Assembly (NCBI GenBank): GCA_003290165.1
Contig: QNQO01000541.1
Location: 1-64,000, forward strand
Origin: Berberis thunbergii
Lineage: Eukaryota; Streptophyta; Magnoliopsida; Ranunculales; Berberidaceae
Length of the DNA: 64,000 nt
Reading direction: 5' to 3'
A model generated the notes under the pieces. It made no database searches and had not been told where the DNA came from. It saw only the letters and a program-made list of their open reading frames with translations. Shown piece by piece: positions 23,166 to 34,619 of this stretch. A program made the translations under genes and the position numbers. Numbering within the stretch: the stretch's first letter is position 1; each line of letters opens with the position of its first letter.

Positions 23166-23439
23166 GCTACGGATCGACCACACCAACAAAGTAAAGATTG
23201 AGTCAAAAAAATCAACTTCTTCGCGCAAGCTCCAATGCATCAAGAAGGAGAAATTCAACCCATCCCTAGACAATTAATGAGCCAAAGCGTGAAAGTAGCC
23301 AAAAAGGAATTCAAAATAAAGCCCGATACGGCTACGACTAAACTAAAAAGGAGCAAGCGACATACAACGAGTCGACAAGATAAACTACAAAAACTTGCAA
23401 TACAAAAAAACCTTTTTTTTAATTAACAATACTATTCTG

Positions 23440-25430
23440 TTACATCCGGAGAAGAAGATGAAGGAGTAGGAGAAGAAATGGAGGCAACCACAGAATCTTC
23501 AGCAACATCAATTACGGTAGAGGGCGTATATCTTCAAAATGGGGAGGAAACAATAACTCTTCAACCGCAGGGGTGCTCGAAGGGGGAAGAAGCAATGGCT
23601 CTTCAACCACTGGGATAGTTTCTTCACCGTCGTCATCTTCGAAAGCTTGATCATCATGTAAACGGGCATGAACCCCATCCAACTTGGCTTTCAAGGACTC
23701 AAGCTCAATTGCAGATTTATCCTGCATACTTTCCACCTCAATCAATGAAGTCTGAGTAGCCCTGGCAGTTTTCTCCGACTCTGTGCATTGTATTCTCATT
23801 ACATCGAATTGAAAAGAATGTGAGAAAACATCAACAATAGTGCTGCCAACCTTTTCTCTATAGAAACCACCTGATCACGATCGACTTGATAGACCGAGCC
23901 CATCACCTCAGCATAGGTGATATGATTAATCTCGACCATTATCTTCTCAACACCGTGATCAAGGTGGTCACATGGATCCAATACGAGCATCAAAGGTCTT
24001 TCCACTGATCGCCCATGTTATTCATTATCAACCTGCATGCACCATCTTGCACGTCAAGCTGAATAAACCATAAAAAATTGTCGTTTGACTTGATACAAAT
24101 ATCTTTTGAGCTAGGTTCAGTCCAGCCAACCCGTGGATAAAGAACACGAGGATCCGAAAACACTAAGGAACCGCTCCCAACAGTCGGAAGGGTAGAAGAA
24201 ACAATAGTGACAACGAAAAATCGCTTTTGCCATCTCGGCTAGGAGCAACCATAGCAAAAACGGGACTAGTAGTGGCGGCAGGAGCAGGAGAGTCCAGACG
24301 AGCAGAAGAAGAAACTAAGAATCTTATCGCATCACTGACGTTAATAGAAGGAAAAGGAGGAGAGTGAACCTCGAAACTCTGACCACCACTGACAACCTTT
24401 TTAGACTGCTCTACCGCCATCTGAAGCATTTTATCATCAATAGCTCGGGGATCATTGTTAGACCATTCAACAACATCTGAAACACCATAGGCAGAAAAAG
24501 CCTTTTTTCATTATCATCCAACGGGCGAGTAGTCTCTTTTTCGCTCCTCTCCAATACAAGCCTCATCTCCTCAGACTCTTCGAGAGATGCACGATCCTCT
24601 TTTACGACATCTTCGCAGGAAGGACTTGGACGAGAAGTAGCTTTTGTGACATCCTAACCAGGACTCGGACGGGATGCAATCTGAGTAGAACCATGAGTAG
24701 CATGCTATTTCTTCCTTGGAACTCGACCAGGATCTACCGCCAATCGCCTTGATGGACTAATGGGCTTTGTAAGCTTCCTCTTTCTTGAAGCCGAAACTAC
24801 GACATTAATAGGAGCATCAAGATCCGTAACACGCCTGTCTGAACTCACTTCCCAATCAATGCTAACACCAGTAATGCCAGCACGAGTAGTGCGAGCAATG
24901 ATATCCTCAACACGGGACTCAGTAAGCAAGACCCGTTCCACTTCATTCTTGGTGTACAAACCATTATGATCCAAGATGTCCTCAGAAAGAAATGCCTCCA
25001 TAGGAAACTGGGGAAGCTTCAAGATCTGGTCACTGATCCTCTGCTCATTCACAGTTAACAAAATATTCTTTTGTTTGTTGGAAACTTGGAATGATTAAAA
25101 AATCAGACGACCATGCAATTGGAAGTAGCCAGAGTTAACATAAGCATAAAACCAAGACCTTGATCATTCACGAATGTCATCATTGAGCTTTACAAAACAG
25201 ATAGGAGAACGTATATATCCTTGGTCACCATTAGACAACCACTGAATGCAGAACCTTCACAGTTAAATAAATGCCAAATAGAATAGCCCTCGCGTAAGAA
25301 GAAACCATTACTCTCCAACCATTAGGACCCATTTGAGCGGGAGGAATGCCCAAGAAGTCCATATACTCTAAAAATAGCTCTGGAACTAGGAGTCGAAGGT
25401 CAGAAGAAAACATGCACGGATGTAACACAT
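23440..25430 (-). pseudogene. Gypsy-type transposon ORF1 relic
   Basis: Several minus-strand frames read in order. The segment 25428-25231 has LLVPELFLEYMDFLGIPPAQ and continues MGPNGWRVMVSSY, resembling the 'putative gypsy type transposon' domain (PF04195) that plant Tat elements carry upstream of gag. Next come a basic low-complexity part (25061-24705, SRKRKLTKPISPSRRL) and a likely coiled coil (23799-23512, IELESLKAKLDGVHARL) with an acidic tail. Frames are broken by many stops and shifts. The biochemical role of this ORF is unknown. The adjacent tandem array fits the same element, but its LTRs were not found. Confidence 0.6.
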
Positions 25431-25910
25431 TGTACCCAAACCTTGGAAAACAAGGGTTGTCGTTCTGTCAAGGCAAGTTAATCTCGAGGTCGGGTAACAG
25501 ATTCTAGTCAGAATGAAGGTTGTCTAGCATCGCTTAAAAAGCTTTCTTGAGAGAAAAATGAGCCTCACAAATAGCTAGCGACGTACTGCTTAATTTATTG
25601 CCAACATACATTGTTGAAGAACAATAAAACAAAGAGAACAAAGAAGGTGAAGGAAGAAACAAACCCTAATTTCAAAGATAGCATAAAGAGGGAAAACAAA
25701 CCCGTCACATTCCCTTTTATAGAGCCAAGCAACGAAGAGACTGCTCATGAGACAATGTGCATTTCTTTTTTTGCCCCCTATCCATGGAATGGCTATATGT
25801 AATAAAATTTCTTGTGTTACTAATTTTTTTGTTTTGATTTCTCAAATAATAACGTTCATTTTCTTCATATTAATTATGGGAATAGCAACGAGATTTTCGC
25901 ACTTTATAAA

Positions 25911-26206
25911 GATTCACGTTCATTGTTTTACCAGTCACCCAAGAACTCATGACAAGTGGTATAAGGGTTTGGATATACAGGTATAAATGTTGTTGTTTTA
26001 CACTACCTTACATAAAATCAATCTCAACACCCTCAAAGTTAAAATTGTCCTTAACAATTAGTCATAGTTAGTAATTTTCTTTTCTTAAAAAATTTACACA
26101 GTGGAGACACATATGGTGAAGTACCGGTAATGGCTACAATGTATTCTATCAACAAAGTTTGATCACTCATGAAGACTAAATGGCACCCATTGTACATCTA
26201 AGAAGT
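25911..26206 (+). pseudogene. SCPL copy b, exons 6 and 7 relics
   Basis: Segment 25911-25980 contains LPVTQELMTSGIRVWIYR before a GT donor at 25981 (exon 6). Segment 26102-26206 starts SGDTYGEVPVMATMYSINK after an AG acceptor (exon 7). Here the catalytic Asp of GDTD is replaced (GDTY), and an in-frame TGA follows SINKV. About 20 bp after exon 7, the CACTA element begins inside what was the last intron. Confidence 0.85.
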
Positions 26207-26223
26207 GGTATATCATATATTGT

Positions 26224-26720
26224 CACTACAAGAAAAATGCTCATTAATGGCGTTTCAAAAATGCTATGGTAGGATACCATAGCCTTTTAGAAAACGCTGT
26301 GTCTGCCGGAGCTATAATAGATATAGGGTCTATTATAGCGTTTTAAAAATGCTATTGTAAGTTGACTATTTATAGCGTTTCTGAAACGCTATAGTAAGTC
26401 TATTATAGCGTTTTAAAAACGCTATCGTAAGTTGACTATTTATAGCGTTTCTGAGACGCTATAGTAAGTCTATTATGGCGATTTAAAAACGCTATTGTAA
26501 CTTGACTATTTATAGCGTTTCTGAAACACTATAGTAACAATATTTATAGCATTTCTTAAACGCTATAGTAATTGTATTTATAGCGTTTTTGAAACGCTAT
26601 TGTATAGTTACCAATAGCGTTTCAAAAACGCTATTGTCTTCTCTCACATAACATTTAACAAATGCTATTGTATTAATTTCTATAGCGTTTCTCAAGGCCT
26701 TTTTTTATATAGCACTCATC
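26224..26720. repeat. Left subterminal palindromic repeats of the CACTA element
   Basis: About ten imperfect dyads with cores AGCGTTT...AAACGCT occur between 26249 and 26640, several perfect, for example around 26371 and 26441. In En/Spm elements subterminal motifs bind the element's own protein. By analogy these are likely transposase-binding sites. Matching shorter motifs occur at the right end (34943-35060). Confidence 0.8.
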
Positions 26721-26911
26721 AAGTGCTATCAAATGACTTTTTATAACATCTTATAAGTTTTATTTCTAGAAAATAAAAACCAAAATGTGTCAAACACTTA
26801 AACATTTCCATGAACAGAGATAAAGTAATGTAATTAATAAGGTAATGTATTACATTGAGTCACAAAATCTATCAAAATATATCAAGTACGTACAATGAAA
26901 ATTTTTGAAAT

Positions 26912-27250
26912 TCATGTACTTCTCTACAATATCAGGAATATCAGAGCGCAGCTTATAGTTCCCAAAGAAGGTACCCTTGAGAGTCCTTTCATTCACAAGG
27001 TTCATTGGGGGGTTGTTGAATGCGTCATCTTTGTTTGGTACACCAACAAGTAGTACTGCCACACCCCAACCATCATGGACAATCAAATGCATAGATCATT
27101 GCAGTGAGGCTTCCAGTACATTCAATGCTGCGGTCCACTCCTCCATTTGTCATTTCGGCAATCACCTGATAATGAACAATCATAGCAAAACTGCAGTCAA
27201 TAACAATATGATCCTTGGGGTTCACAAATTCAGGCTTGCTATGATCTCTA
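26912..27250 (-). pseudogene. Captured alcohol dehydrogenase exons
   Basis: Two minus-strand pieces match plant zinc-dependent alcohol dehydrogenase (ADH1/class P type). The first (27250-27198) reads PEFVNPKDH. The second starts at 27165 after an AG acceptor and reads [20 protein letters not shown]. After a small deletion near 27080 it continues in another frame, [19 protein letters not shown], then [13 protein letters not shown] and [13 protein letters not shown]. These parts belong to the NAD-binding domain, so no zinc-site residues are included. The frame break rules out an enzyme. This is a gene fragment carried by the CACTA element. Confidence 0.85.
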
Positions 27251-27674
27251 TCACAAGTTAAACAATACGAATTAGTTGGAAAGTCTATAATAGAGTTTAT
27301 AACTCCAAAACAAAAATCAGCAACATATCAGCACCTCAACAATGCAAAACAACAACATATCAGCAATGCAAAACAACAACATATCAGCCTCAGCAATGTA
27401 AAACAGTAAGATCACCACAACCTCACCTATGCAAAACAGCAGCAACACTGCACCTCGACAACATCACCACAGCCAATGCAAAACAACAGCAACACCGCAC
27501 CTCATCAATTCAGTAAACACAGCAACAACCAACCATTTTAAAATGACACAATCAAATAACTTAAATTTAATCAACTATAAATCAAAGATGGAAGATGCAA
27601 ACATGCATTGGGCCAGCTTATTTCTGAGAGAACAAAATGAGAAACACTTTTTATTGTACTGACAGGCGACTCTT

Positions 27675-27929
27675 CTACTTGGGCTTGTGCAAGGTCTCTT
27701 TGGTGCCTTGGTTCTTCAATTTCCATCTCCATCTAGAAACATCGTTACATGTCAATATGTCATTGATAGAACACAGTGCATGTCTCTTATATCCAAATGA
27801 AAACCTGAAAGTACATTCATGGAATACCTGCTGAATTATCTTATCTTTTTCCTTTGTTTCTCCTTCCGAACCTAAACGATCATAGCTAATTCTTTGTGGG
27901 ATGAAGGCTGCTTTGTAATTTGTTCCCAT
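27675..27929 (-). pseudogene. Captured KIN-7-type kinesin exons
   Basis: Exon 27929-27828 is bordered by AG and GT and reads in one frame of 34 codons, ending SEGETKEKDKIIQQ. The next piece starts at 27732 after CTAG and reads MEMEIEEPRHQRDLAQAQVE. The combination KEKD-IQQMEMEIEE-RQRDLAQAQVE resembles the coiled-coil stalk of plant KIN-7 (NACK/HINKEL-like) kinesins. The motor domain is absent. The call rests on this coiled-coil signature alone and other coiled-coil proteins remain possible. Confidence 0.55.
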
Positions 27930-28424
27930 CTGAAATGTAACAAAGAATTTCCTTAAATGAACTGCATAGAATATTGTAAGAAATGATTTCATATGGGGCT
28001 CCCTGTTTCTGGCATGCATCAAATACAAAATGATGATATTTTCTATCAAGTTCATATTATACCCAAAGGTGTCCGAAATTTGTAAGCCTGAGTGAACTAA
28101 AAATAGAATTATCAGCAATGTCAATCTTGCCACTAATGGAAGTGCAATATGAGTAAAGAAACTTCAAATCCAGTGGGTGCTGGAAATTTACAAGTCCGTT
28201 CACATCACTTCATATAGAACTTTTCGAATGGGCTTGGTGCTCTTTAATGAGCATGTCATGCATAAGGAAAAATATTATACACATGGATGTGAGTTAAGTA
28301 GCAATCATATATCTTAAATTGAGGAGATAACTACCTTATCACCTATTGCATCCTGCACAAGAATTGCATCACTCGAAATGCGAAAAATACCGTGCAACAG
28401 TATTATGCAGTGGAATTAAATATC

Positions 28425-29490
28425 GTTCCACCCTAGTTCTTCAACTGGCTTCTTCCTGGTTTTGAAGGATGGGAGAGAGTGGTGCAGTAATTTCAAGCAC
28501 CTGCAATCATGACAGAGATCGTATAAGTGCATGTTCTTAGCTTGAAACTGAAAGAAAAACAGGGAACTTATTTTAACAGAATGAAAAGGTGGTAAAAGTA
28601 AGGAAAATGGAAATTTAGATCGAACTAGTTCAGATTCAGGTGTGATTTTAGGCAGTAGTTGAGCAATATATATCTTACAATGCAATTTAACCATGTGGCA
28701 GCATGAAGATCACTCAATGAATTCATGGACCATAGATATATTTTGTTTTTCAGTTAATAAAGTTATGAAAGCAAGAATGAAAATGAAATGACTTTTTGTG
28801 GCTACAAGTCTCCAACAAGCTACCATCAACTAAGATTCATGAAAGACTGTCAAACAAGTTGTGATGCTTATTGTAATAATGATCATGGGCGGGGATCAAT
28901 TAGCATACACGTTATCTGTCCTTGACTTACCTGCATAACAAACTTTCTGAAACGGAAAAATCCCAAGGTCGCGTAAAAATTAAGCAAGTACATTTAAGCT
29001 GCAACCACAGTTTGGAAATCAAGGCAATATATTTTGCCTTCCATGCTTGATTGTTGAGAATTGCTTATGCTCTAGTTCCAATTGTCATCTGACATGTGCG
29101 CTTTGACCATGGGTTCTTAGTACTCTTAGGCTCAGTTTCTCATAGTGACGATGCATCATCTTAGGGATTGATAGTTGATTAATCAAGGACTATACTGTAG
29201 GAATAACAGATACTTTTAGCTTAGACATATATTTGTGCACATCATGATGTCATACAGGCTAGTATGAGTGCCTGGGTTCTCAGGACTAGTGTTGATCAAC
29301 TTGTATGGCTAGCAAAGCTTACAACTACAACTGAGTATTTAAAACTTGGACTAAAAAATAACACTAAAGAAAATATTACCTCATTCTTGGTTGGATGCTG
29401 AAGAATCAATTGATGAGCATGCAAGTAGTAGCCAGTCTCCTGGAACAGGTTTTGCAGGCCTCTCATACCCTCTACATAACAGTGTCCGAG
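28425..29490 (-). pseudogene. Captured RNA pseudouridine synthase exons
   Basis: The first piece (to 29380) reads GMRGLQNLFQETGYYLHAHQ and LILQHPTKNE, ending at a GT donor. The second starts at 28500 after CAG and reads VLEITAPLSPILQNQEEAS, then a stop. The junction NE/VLEITAPL is in phase. RluA-type pseudouridine synthases of plants have a LLHAHQL-HP-(T/N)-E segment followed by ITAPLP near the C-terminus, the basis for the call. Catalytic Asp-containing parts are not present. A ~880-bp gap separates the two pieces and fits an intron. Confidence 0.7.
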
Positions 29491-30194
29491 AATGTAAGAA
29501 TTATACAAGGCATACATGATAGTGTAAATGTAAGATGATTGACTTCATATATCAAAGAATAACCATGATGAAAAAACTACTTAGTCGATGGAAAGATCAA
29601 GGAGACTGTTATCCTCTCTCAATAGGCTTTAAAAGATTATGGTTCATACCCATCCATCACATAATTCTCGTCTATTAATTCAGATTCGAAGCAATTAGAT
29701 TCCCACCAGTAACATACAAAGGATCCCTTGATAAATGACAATACAAAAATATCAATTTCCATTAATATTACTAAGATAAGAAAAACATGGAAAAAAATAA
29801 TGTAAATTTTGGTTTAAGCGAACATGCACATGAGATACGGCAATAATTATGTTTGGATCAAACATAACAAAATTTTTCAAATTGATACAAATCTAGCAGT
29901 ATGAACTTCTCAAAATCATACATCTCCAAAGTTTTTAATACTAATCAACTCTATAAACAAAAGTTAAAATTAGATCAATTTTCACGATTCACATGGGCAA
30001 TGTGAGACCCATGCACCTTGAATTTGGGCCTATAAGTGATGTGAAACACACGTCGTGGGCATTCACCATAACACTAACTACTGGGTATTTACCTTTAAAA
30101 AGAAACTACTGGGTATTTCAAACACATCAAACATGGAACATTCATCAATAATAAAGTAAAAGAGTATGTTACAAATTTAAACACATCATCATCA

Positions 30195-30965
30195 TCAAAG
30201 CCCATTCCCGATACTTAGGCTAAAAAATAATGTATCATTTCTGAGTGTACTCTCCAATTGATATCCTTTGCAAAAGCATAGAGTATGGTTATTGTCACCC
30301 GGAACAAACCCATAGCAGCCTCCAGATCCTTCGGAGTTCTCACAACCAAGATGTTTATGCCATTTCAGTTCAAACCCAATTCGCAAGGTTGAACTATTAC
30401 TCATGCTAACATTGTTGGAAATGTTATTATGAAAAACTGGGACTATAAAAGTCTCCTCACATCTCCTATACCAATCGAATTCTGGAGCTGCATCAGGATT
30501 GAATATATAGGAACTGTTTCTAGAAGTTGAGCCTAGACATGAGATATAAGTTGTAGATAACGGTGGGGGTGAATCACAATTACTGGAATATGTTTGAAAA
30601 TTTGGTCCCTCGCTGTAGGCAAAATTTGAAAAACTAATGTTGAAGGTGTGGTAGTGGCGTGGTTTAGTACTATTATTTGCCACAAAGTCATCATCCAAAA
30701 CTGAGAGAGTTTGTTCTGAACAATCTATGTTTCTCACAATGAAAGAGTGATTAGAGACGACAAAAAATGGTTTTCCTTTAGAACACTGGATACCAAAATC
30801 AAGGTATCCACAATATCTACGGTTGCCATTGATTGATCAGAAAGGATAAGTGATGTTCCCGCAGTCGAAAGGAATACACTCTTTTAGTCTTCCCTTCACC
30901 AAAACTACATAACTGTAACCAAATATGATGACAATGATGAGGCAGGAGTACTTGAATTGTAACAT
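30195..30965 (-). pseudogene. Captured LRK10L-type receptor ectodomain
   Basis: Reading from ATG at 30965: a hydrophobic signal (MLQFKYSCLIIVIIFGYSYV), then CIPFDCGNITYPF and a TGA stop (30837-30839). The frame continues SINGNRRYCGYLDFGIQC and KPFFVVSNHSFIVRNIDC, typical of the galacturonan-binding GUB_WAK domain. The second half has TYISCLGSTSRNSSY, FDWYRRCEETFIVPVF, GFELKWHKHLGCENSEGSGG and CYGFVPGDNNHTLCFC, the WAK-associated C-terminal domain of LEAF RUST 10-like receptor kinases. Transmembrane and kinase exons do not follow. One nonsense codon interrupts an otherwise open frame of about 256 codons, suggesting a relatively young relic. Confidence 0.8.
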
Positions 30966-31204
30966 GATCGATGTTTTAGCTCCTAGATGAAGAATAACTA
31001 ACGCAAGACACACTTCCTAATCCTTCCATTAAAGGTGCAGCTAGTTCACTAGATGACATTTCTTTCCCAAGTCAGTCAACTCCTGCCATTAAAGGTGCAA
31101 CTAGCTCCATGTATTAGTATCACCTGCATATGCAACCATCAAATTCCTGAAGCCAAAATATTTATGTCTTCGAAGTTACAAGTTATTGTGAGAGGTTTAC
31201 CAAG

Positions 31205-31675
31205 TGTGACTTTTGTGCTCCTTTTTCCAGTATTACATGCACTTACAATGTGTGGAATTCATCAAGCTAGACTTAAATGCTTGAGGGAATCTTAAATTTC
31301 AAATGTTTCAATATTTTGGATCAATGAGCTTTGTGAAATTTAGAGGCTTACCATGTGTGGTATTTGTTGTCCCTGTATTGTTATTAACACCATCTGCAAT
31401 CATGAAATTTGTAAATCAAAACTATAATCCATAGGGAAAGGACTACTTGTAGTAAAATTTGTATCCTGAAATATTTGTGAAACTTACTATTTCTGTTGCT
31501 TGTATTGTTATCACCTGTATTTGCAGCTGAGTTGGTTTTGTTTGTCCGCGAATCATGACCTACATATGCAAAAACATAATCATTATATCTTTATCCTAGA
31601 CTGTTGATGGCTTGATGGAGTTCTTGTGAAGCTTACCATATGCGAACTTTGTATCATTGCCACTTGCATCATCTG
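31205..31675 (-). pseudogene. Cluster of mini-exon-like segments
   Basis: Four short minus-strand segments (about 31672-31637, 31560-31488, 31393-31352 and 31250-31208) each end in GT(A)A and three begin after CAG or TAG. They encode Asn/Thr-rich linkers such as GVNNNTGTTNTTH and NTGDNNTSNRN. They resemble one another and so look duplicated. They precede the LRK10L ectodomain. They may be linker exons of a neighbouring receptor-like gene taken in the same capture, but the parent gene is not identified. Confidence 0.4.
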
Positions 31676-32263
31676 CATGTGCCAGGATGAAATTCGTCAA
31701 GTCAAAATACAATATATATGTGACACTAAGACGTAGGCTGCATGTAAACTCATACTACTTAGAAATTCACTTCAAGATGATGCCAACCATTTATTTCTTC
31801 GAACATTAATTTTCCAACAACAATTAACCATAAAAACGATGATGAGTGGTGCATTATTTTCTAGTGGCATCTTGATCTCCATTGTGCGACAGATCTGAAC
31901 CCTTTAGTTTTCTAAATCTTGGGTTGTTGTGTTTGCTTTCCTATTCCACCAAACTCCCAAAATGTAAGACTGATATTAGAAATTACAATTTTTTTCTTCA
32001 TGAAGAGTATCTGCCTTTGATTTGTATAAAAAAAAACTGTAAGACACGAAGATTGTAGCATGCAGATTCTGTAACTAGTCTGAGATCAAATATATGATGC
32101 GAAATTGTTTATGAGAACAGGTACAAACACAAGCAGAATATTCAATGTGCTATCCTCCCTAGCAGTTCCCAAGTATCTTTGCAACCAAATATATCAAACC
32201 ATGGAACAAGAGACCAAACATAAATGTCATCAAACACAGACACAACCAAGAAATCATACTCAC

Positions 32264-34609
32264 GCCAATGTTTGGATGCGTACGATTCTTAAGAAGCTTC
32301 ACTTCCTCCTCGAGCTCTTGGATATGAGCCTATTGTACACATATATCCAAAACCTCAATCAAAATCTATCGCATATTCGGGCAATCCGAAATTCAAATCT
32401 TTTACAATCGAATAGACTGTAGGAAGAAAAATCTACAGATCTACATCTTTCACACTAAAGTACAAAACCTTAGTTCAACTAAACCTCAAAATCAACTCAA
32501 TCAAATTGGAAACGAAACCTAATTCAACAAACATTTGATGAATAAATCAGTTATTCTTGTTGGAGCGTCGCGCACGTGCATTTGCGCGCACCCCTTGGTC
32601 TACTATACATAGCAACGGTATTGTCCCCAACTTAAACACCACCTATCGGGTCAGGCCTTCCATCTGGGCCTAGGTGGTGTGGGGTTTTCCCTTAAAAGGC
32701 CTCGTTGTTATTAGGGAGTGGACCATCTCCTTATAAACTTTTGTGACAACTCTTCCTTACTTGATGTGGGTCTATTCAAGCCAACACTTTCCCAACAATC
32801 TCCACCTCGGCGTGAATCGTCACACATCCTACAATCCATCAACCGATCTGCAACATCTCAAAGTACACCTTCTCCTCGAGTCTCAAGTGCAACCACGATC
32901 CTGTGAGTAGCACTCGGTGTATGAGCTCGACTATTCCCGGCGTTGTTGGCTCCACCTAGTCGCAACCTCAGCACTAACTCCACCTCGTCCAGACTTGTAG
33001 GATACTCTCGGACACCATATCGGCAAGGATCTGAATCATTCATCTGGCGGACCGCGCACCTGCGCCTACGCCTTATCCCCTGAATAATGTGCCGCCTGCA
33101 CCTTCACCTCGCCGACCAAGTCCCAACCGAACCATCGGCTCTGATACCAATTGTTGGAGCGTCGCGCACGTGCACTTGCGCGCACCCCTTGGTCCACTAT
33201 ACATAGCAACAATATTGTCCCCAACTTAAACACCACCTATCGGGTCGGGCCTTCCATCTAGGCCTAGGTGGTGTGGGGTTTTCCCTTAAAAGGCCTCGTT
33301 GCTATTAGGGAGTGGACCATCTCCTTATAAACCTTTGTGACAACTCTTCCTTACTTGATGTGGGTCTATTCAAGCCAACACTTTCCCAACAATCTCCACC
33401 TTGGCGCGAATCGGCACACATCCTACAATCCATCAACCGGTCTGCAACATCACGAAGTACACCTTCTCCTCGAGTCTCAAGTGCAACCACGATCCTGTGA
33501 GTAGCACTCGGTGTACGGGCTCGACTATTCCCGGCGTTGTTGGCTCCACCTAGTCACAACCTCCGCACTAACTCCACTTCGTCCAGACTTGTAGGATACT
33601 CTCGGACACCATATCGGCAAGGATCTGAATCATTCATCTGGCGGACCACGCACCTGCGCCTACGCCTTATCCCCTTAATAATGTGCCGCCCGCACCTTCA
33701 CCTCGCCGACCAAGTCCCAACCGAACCATCGGCTCTGATACCAATTGTTGGAGCGTCGCGCACGTGCACTTGCGCGCACCCCTTGGTCCACTATACATAG
33801 CAACGATATTGTCCCCAACTTAAACACCACCTATCGGGTCGGGCCTTCCATCTGGGCCTAGGTGGTGTGGGGTTTTCCCTTAAAAGGCCTCGTTGCTATT
33901 AGGGAGTAGACCATCTCCTTATAAACCTTTGTGGCAACTCTTCCTTACTTGATGTGGGACTATTCAAGCCAACACTTTCCCAACAATGATCTGAATCATT
34001 CATCTGGCGGACCGCGCACCTGCGCCTACGCCTTATTCCCTGAATAATGTGCCGCCTGCACCTTCACCTTGCCGACCAAGTCCCAACCGAACCATCGGCT
34101 CTGATACCAATTGTTGGAGCGTCGCGCACGTGCACTTGCGCACACCCCTTGGTCCACTATACATAGCAACGATATTGTCCCCTACTTAAACACCACCTAT
34201 CGGGTCGGGCCTTCCATCTGGGCCTAGGTGGTGTGGGGTTTTCCCTTAAAAGGCCTCGTTGCTATTAGGGAGTGGACCATCTCCTTATAAACCTTTGTGA
34301 CAACTCTTCCTTACTTGATGTGGGACTATTCAAGCCAACACTTTCCCAACAATCTCCACCTTGGCACGAATCGTCACACATCCTACAATCCATCAACCGG
34401 TCTGCAACATCTCGAAGTACACCTTATCTTCGAGTCTCAAGTGCAACCACAATCCTGTGAGTAGCACTCGGTGTACGGGCAAACCCAAATTCAATTGAAA
34501 TTGGAATTAAAATGAAAATGAACAGCTAATGACTGATTTGTTTAACAGCAAGAAGCTCTCCAGAATCAAGATTCATCCCCATGTAGACTCTGCCGAAGGC
34601 ACCGCACCC
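32264..34609 (-). pseudogene. Captured ANP/NPK1-type MAPKKK exons
   Basis: The upstream piece (34609-34538) reads [20 protein letters not shown] and continues AVKQ, containing the glycine-rich loop and the ATP-binding Lys. The downstream piece (32329-32264) follows an AG acceptor and reads AHIQELEEEVKLLKN, then HPNIG before a GTGAGT donor, with the conserved helix-C Glu. Together they match the N-lobe of ANP1/NPK1-family MAPKKKs. Between them lies a TRIM array (32558-34480), apparently inserted in the captured intron. The catalytic loop and C-lobe are missing, so no kinase can be made. Confidence 0.8.
32558..34480 (-). mobile_element. TRIM retroelement array with four LTRs
   Basis: Four near-identical 240-bp LTRs lie at 32558-32797, 33152-33391, 33746-33985 and 34112-34351, each TGTTGG...CCAACA. 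Minus-strand order is LTR, then TTGGTATCAGAGCC (initiator-Met primer site; complement at 33137-33151, 33731-33745 and 34097-34111), an internal region of about 354 bp, a purine-rich GGTGGAGAT, then the next LTR. One internal region is cut to about 126 bp, and the last one ends abruptly near 34480. There are no coding domains. The size and LTR-internal-LTR-internal chain are typical of TRIMs (terminal-repeat retrotransposons in miniature). Confidence 0.88.
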
Positions 34610-34619
34610 ATGTAGACCC

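Noticed and set aside
33305..33500. 62-codon frames repeated in the TRIM array (also 32718 and 34272)
   Set aside because: They cross LTR and interior of a non-coding TRIM and recur only because the unit repeats.
32558..34480. Cassandra-type TRIM with 5S rRNA sequence in the LTR
   Set aside because: No 5S-like promoter blocks were recognised in the 240-bp LTR, so the array is called a generic TRIM.
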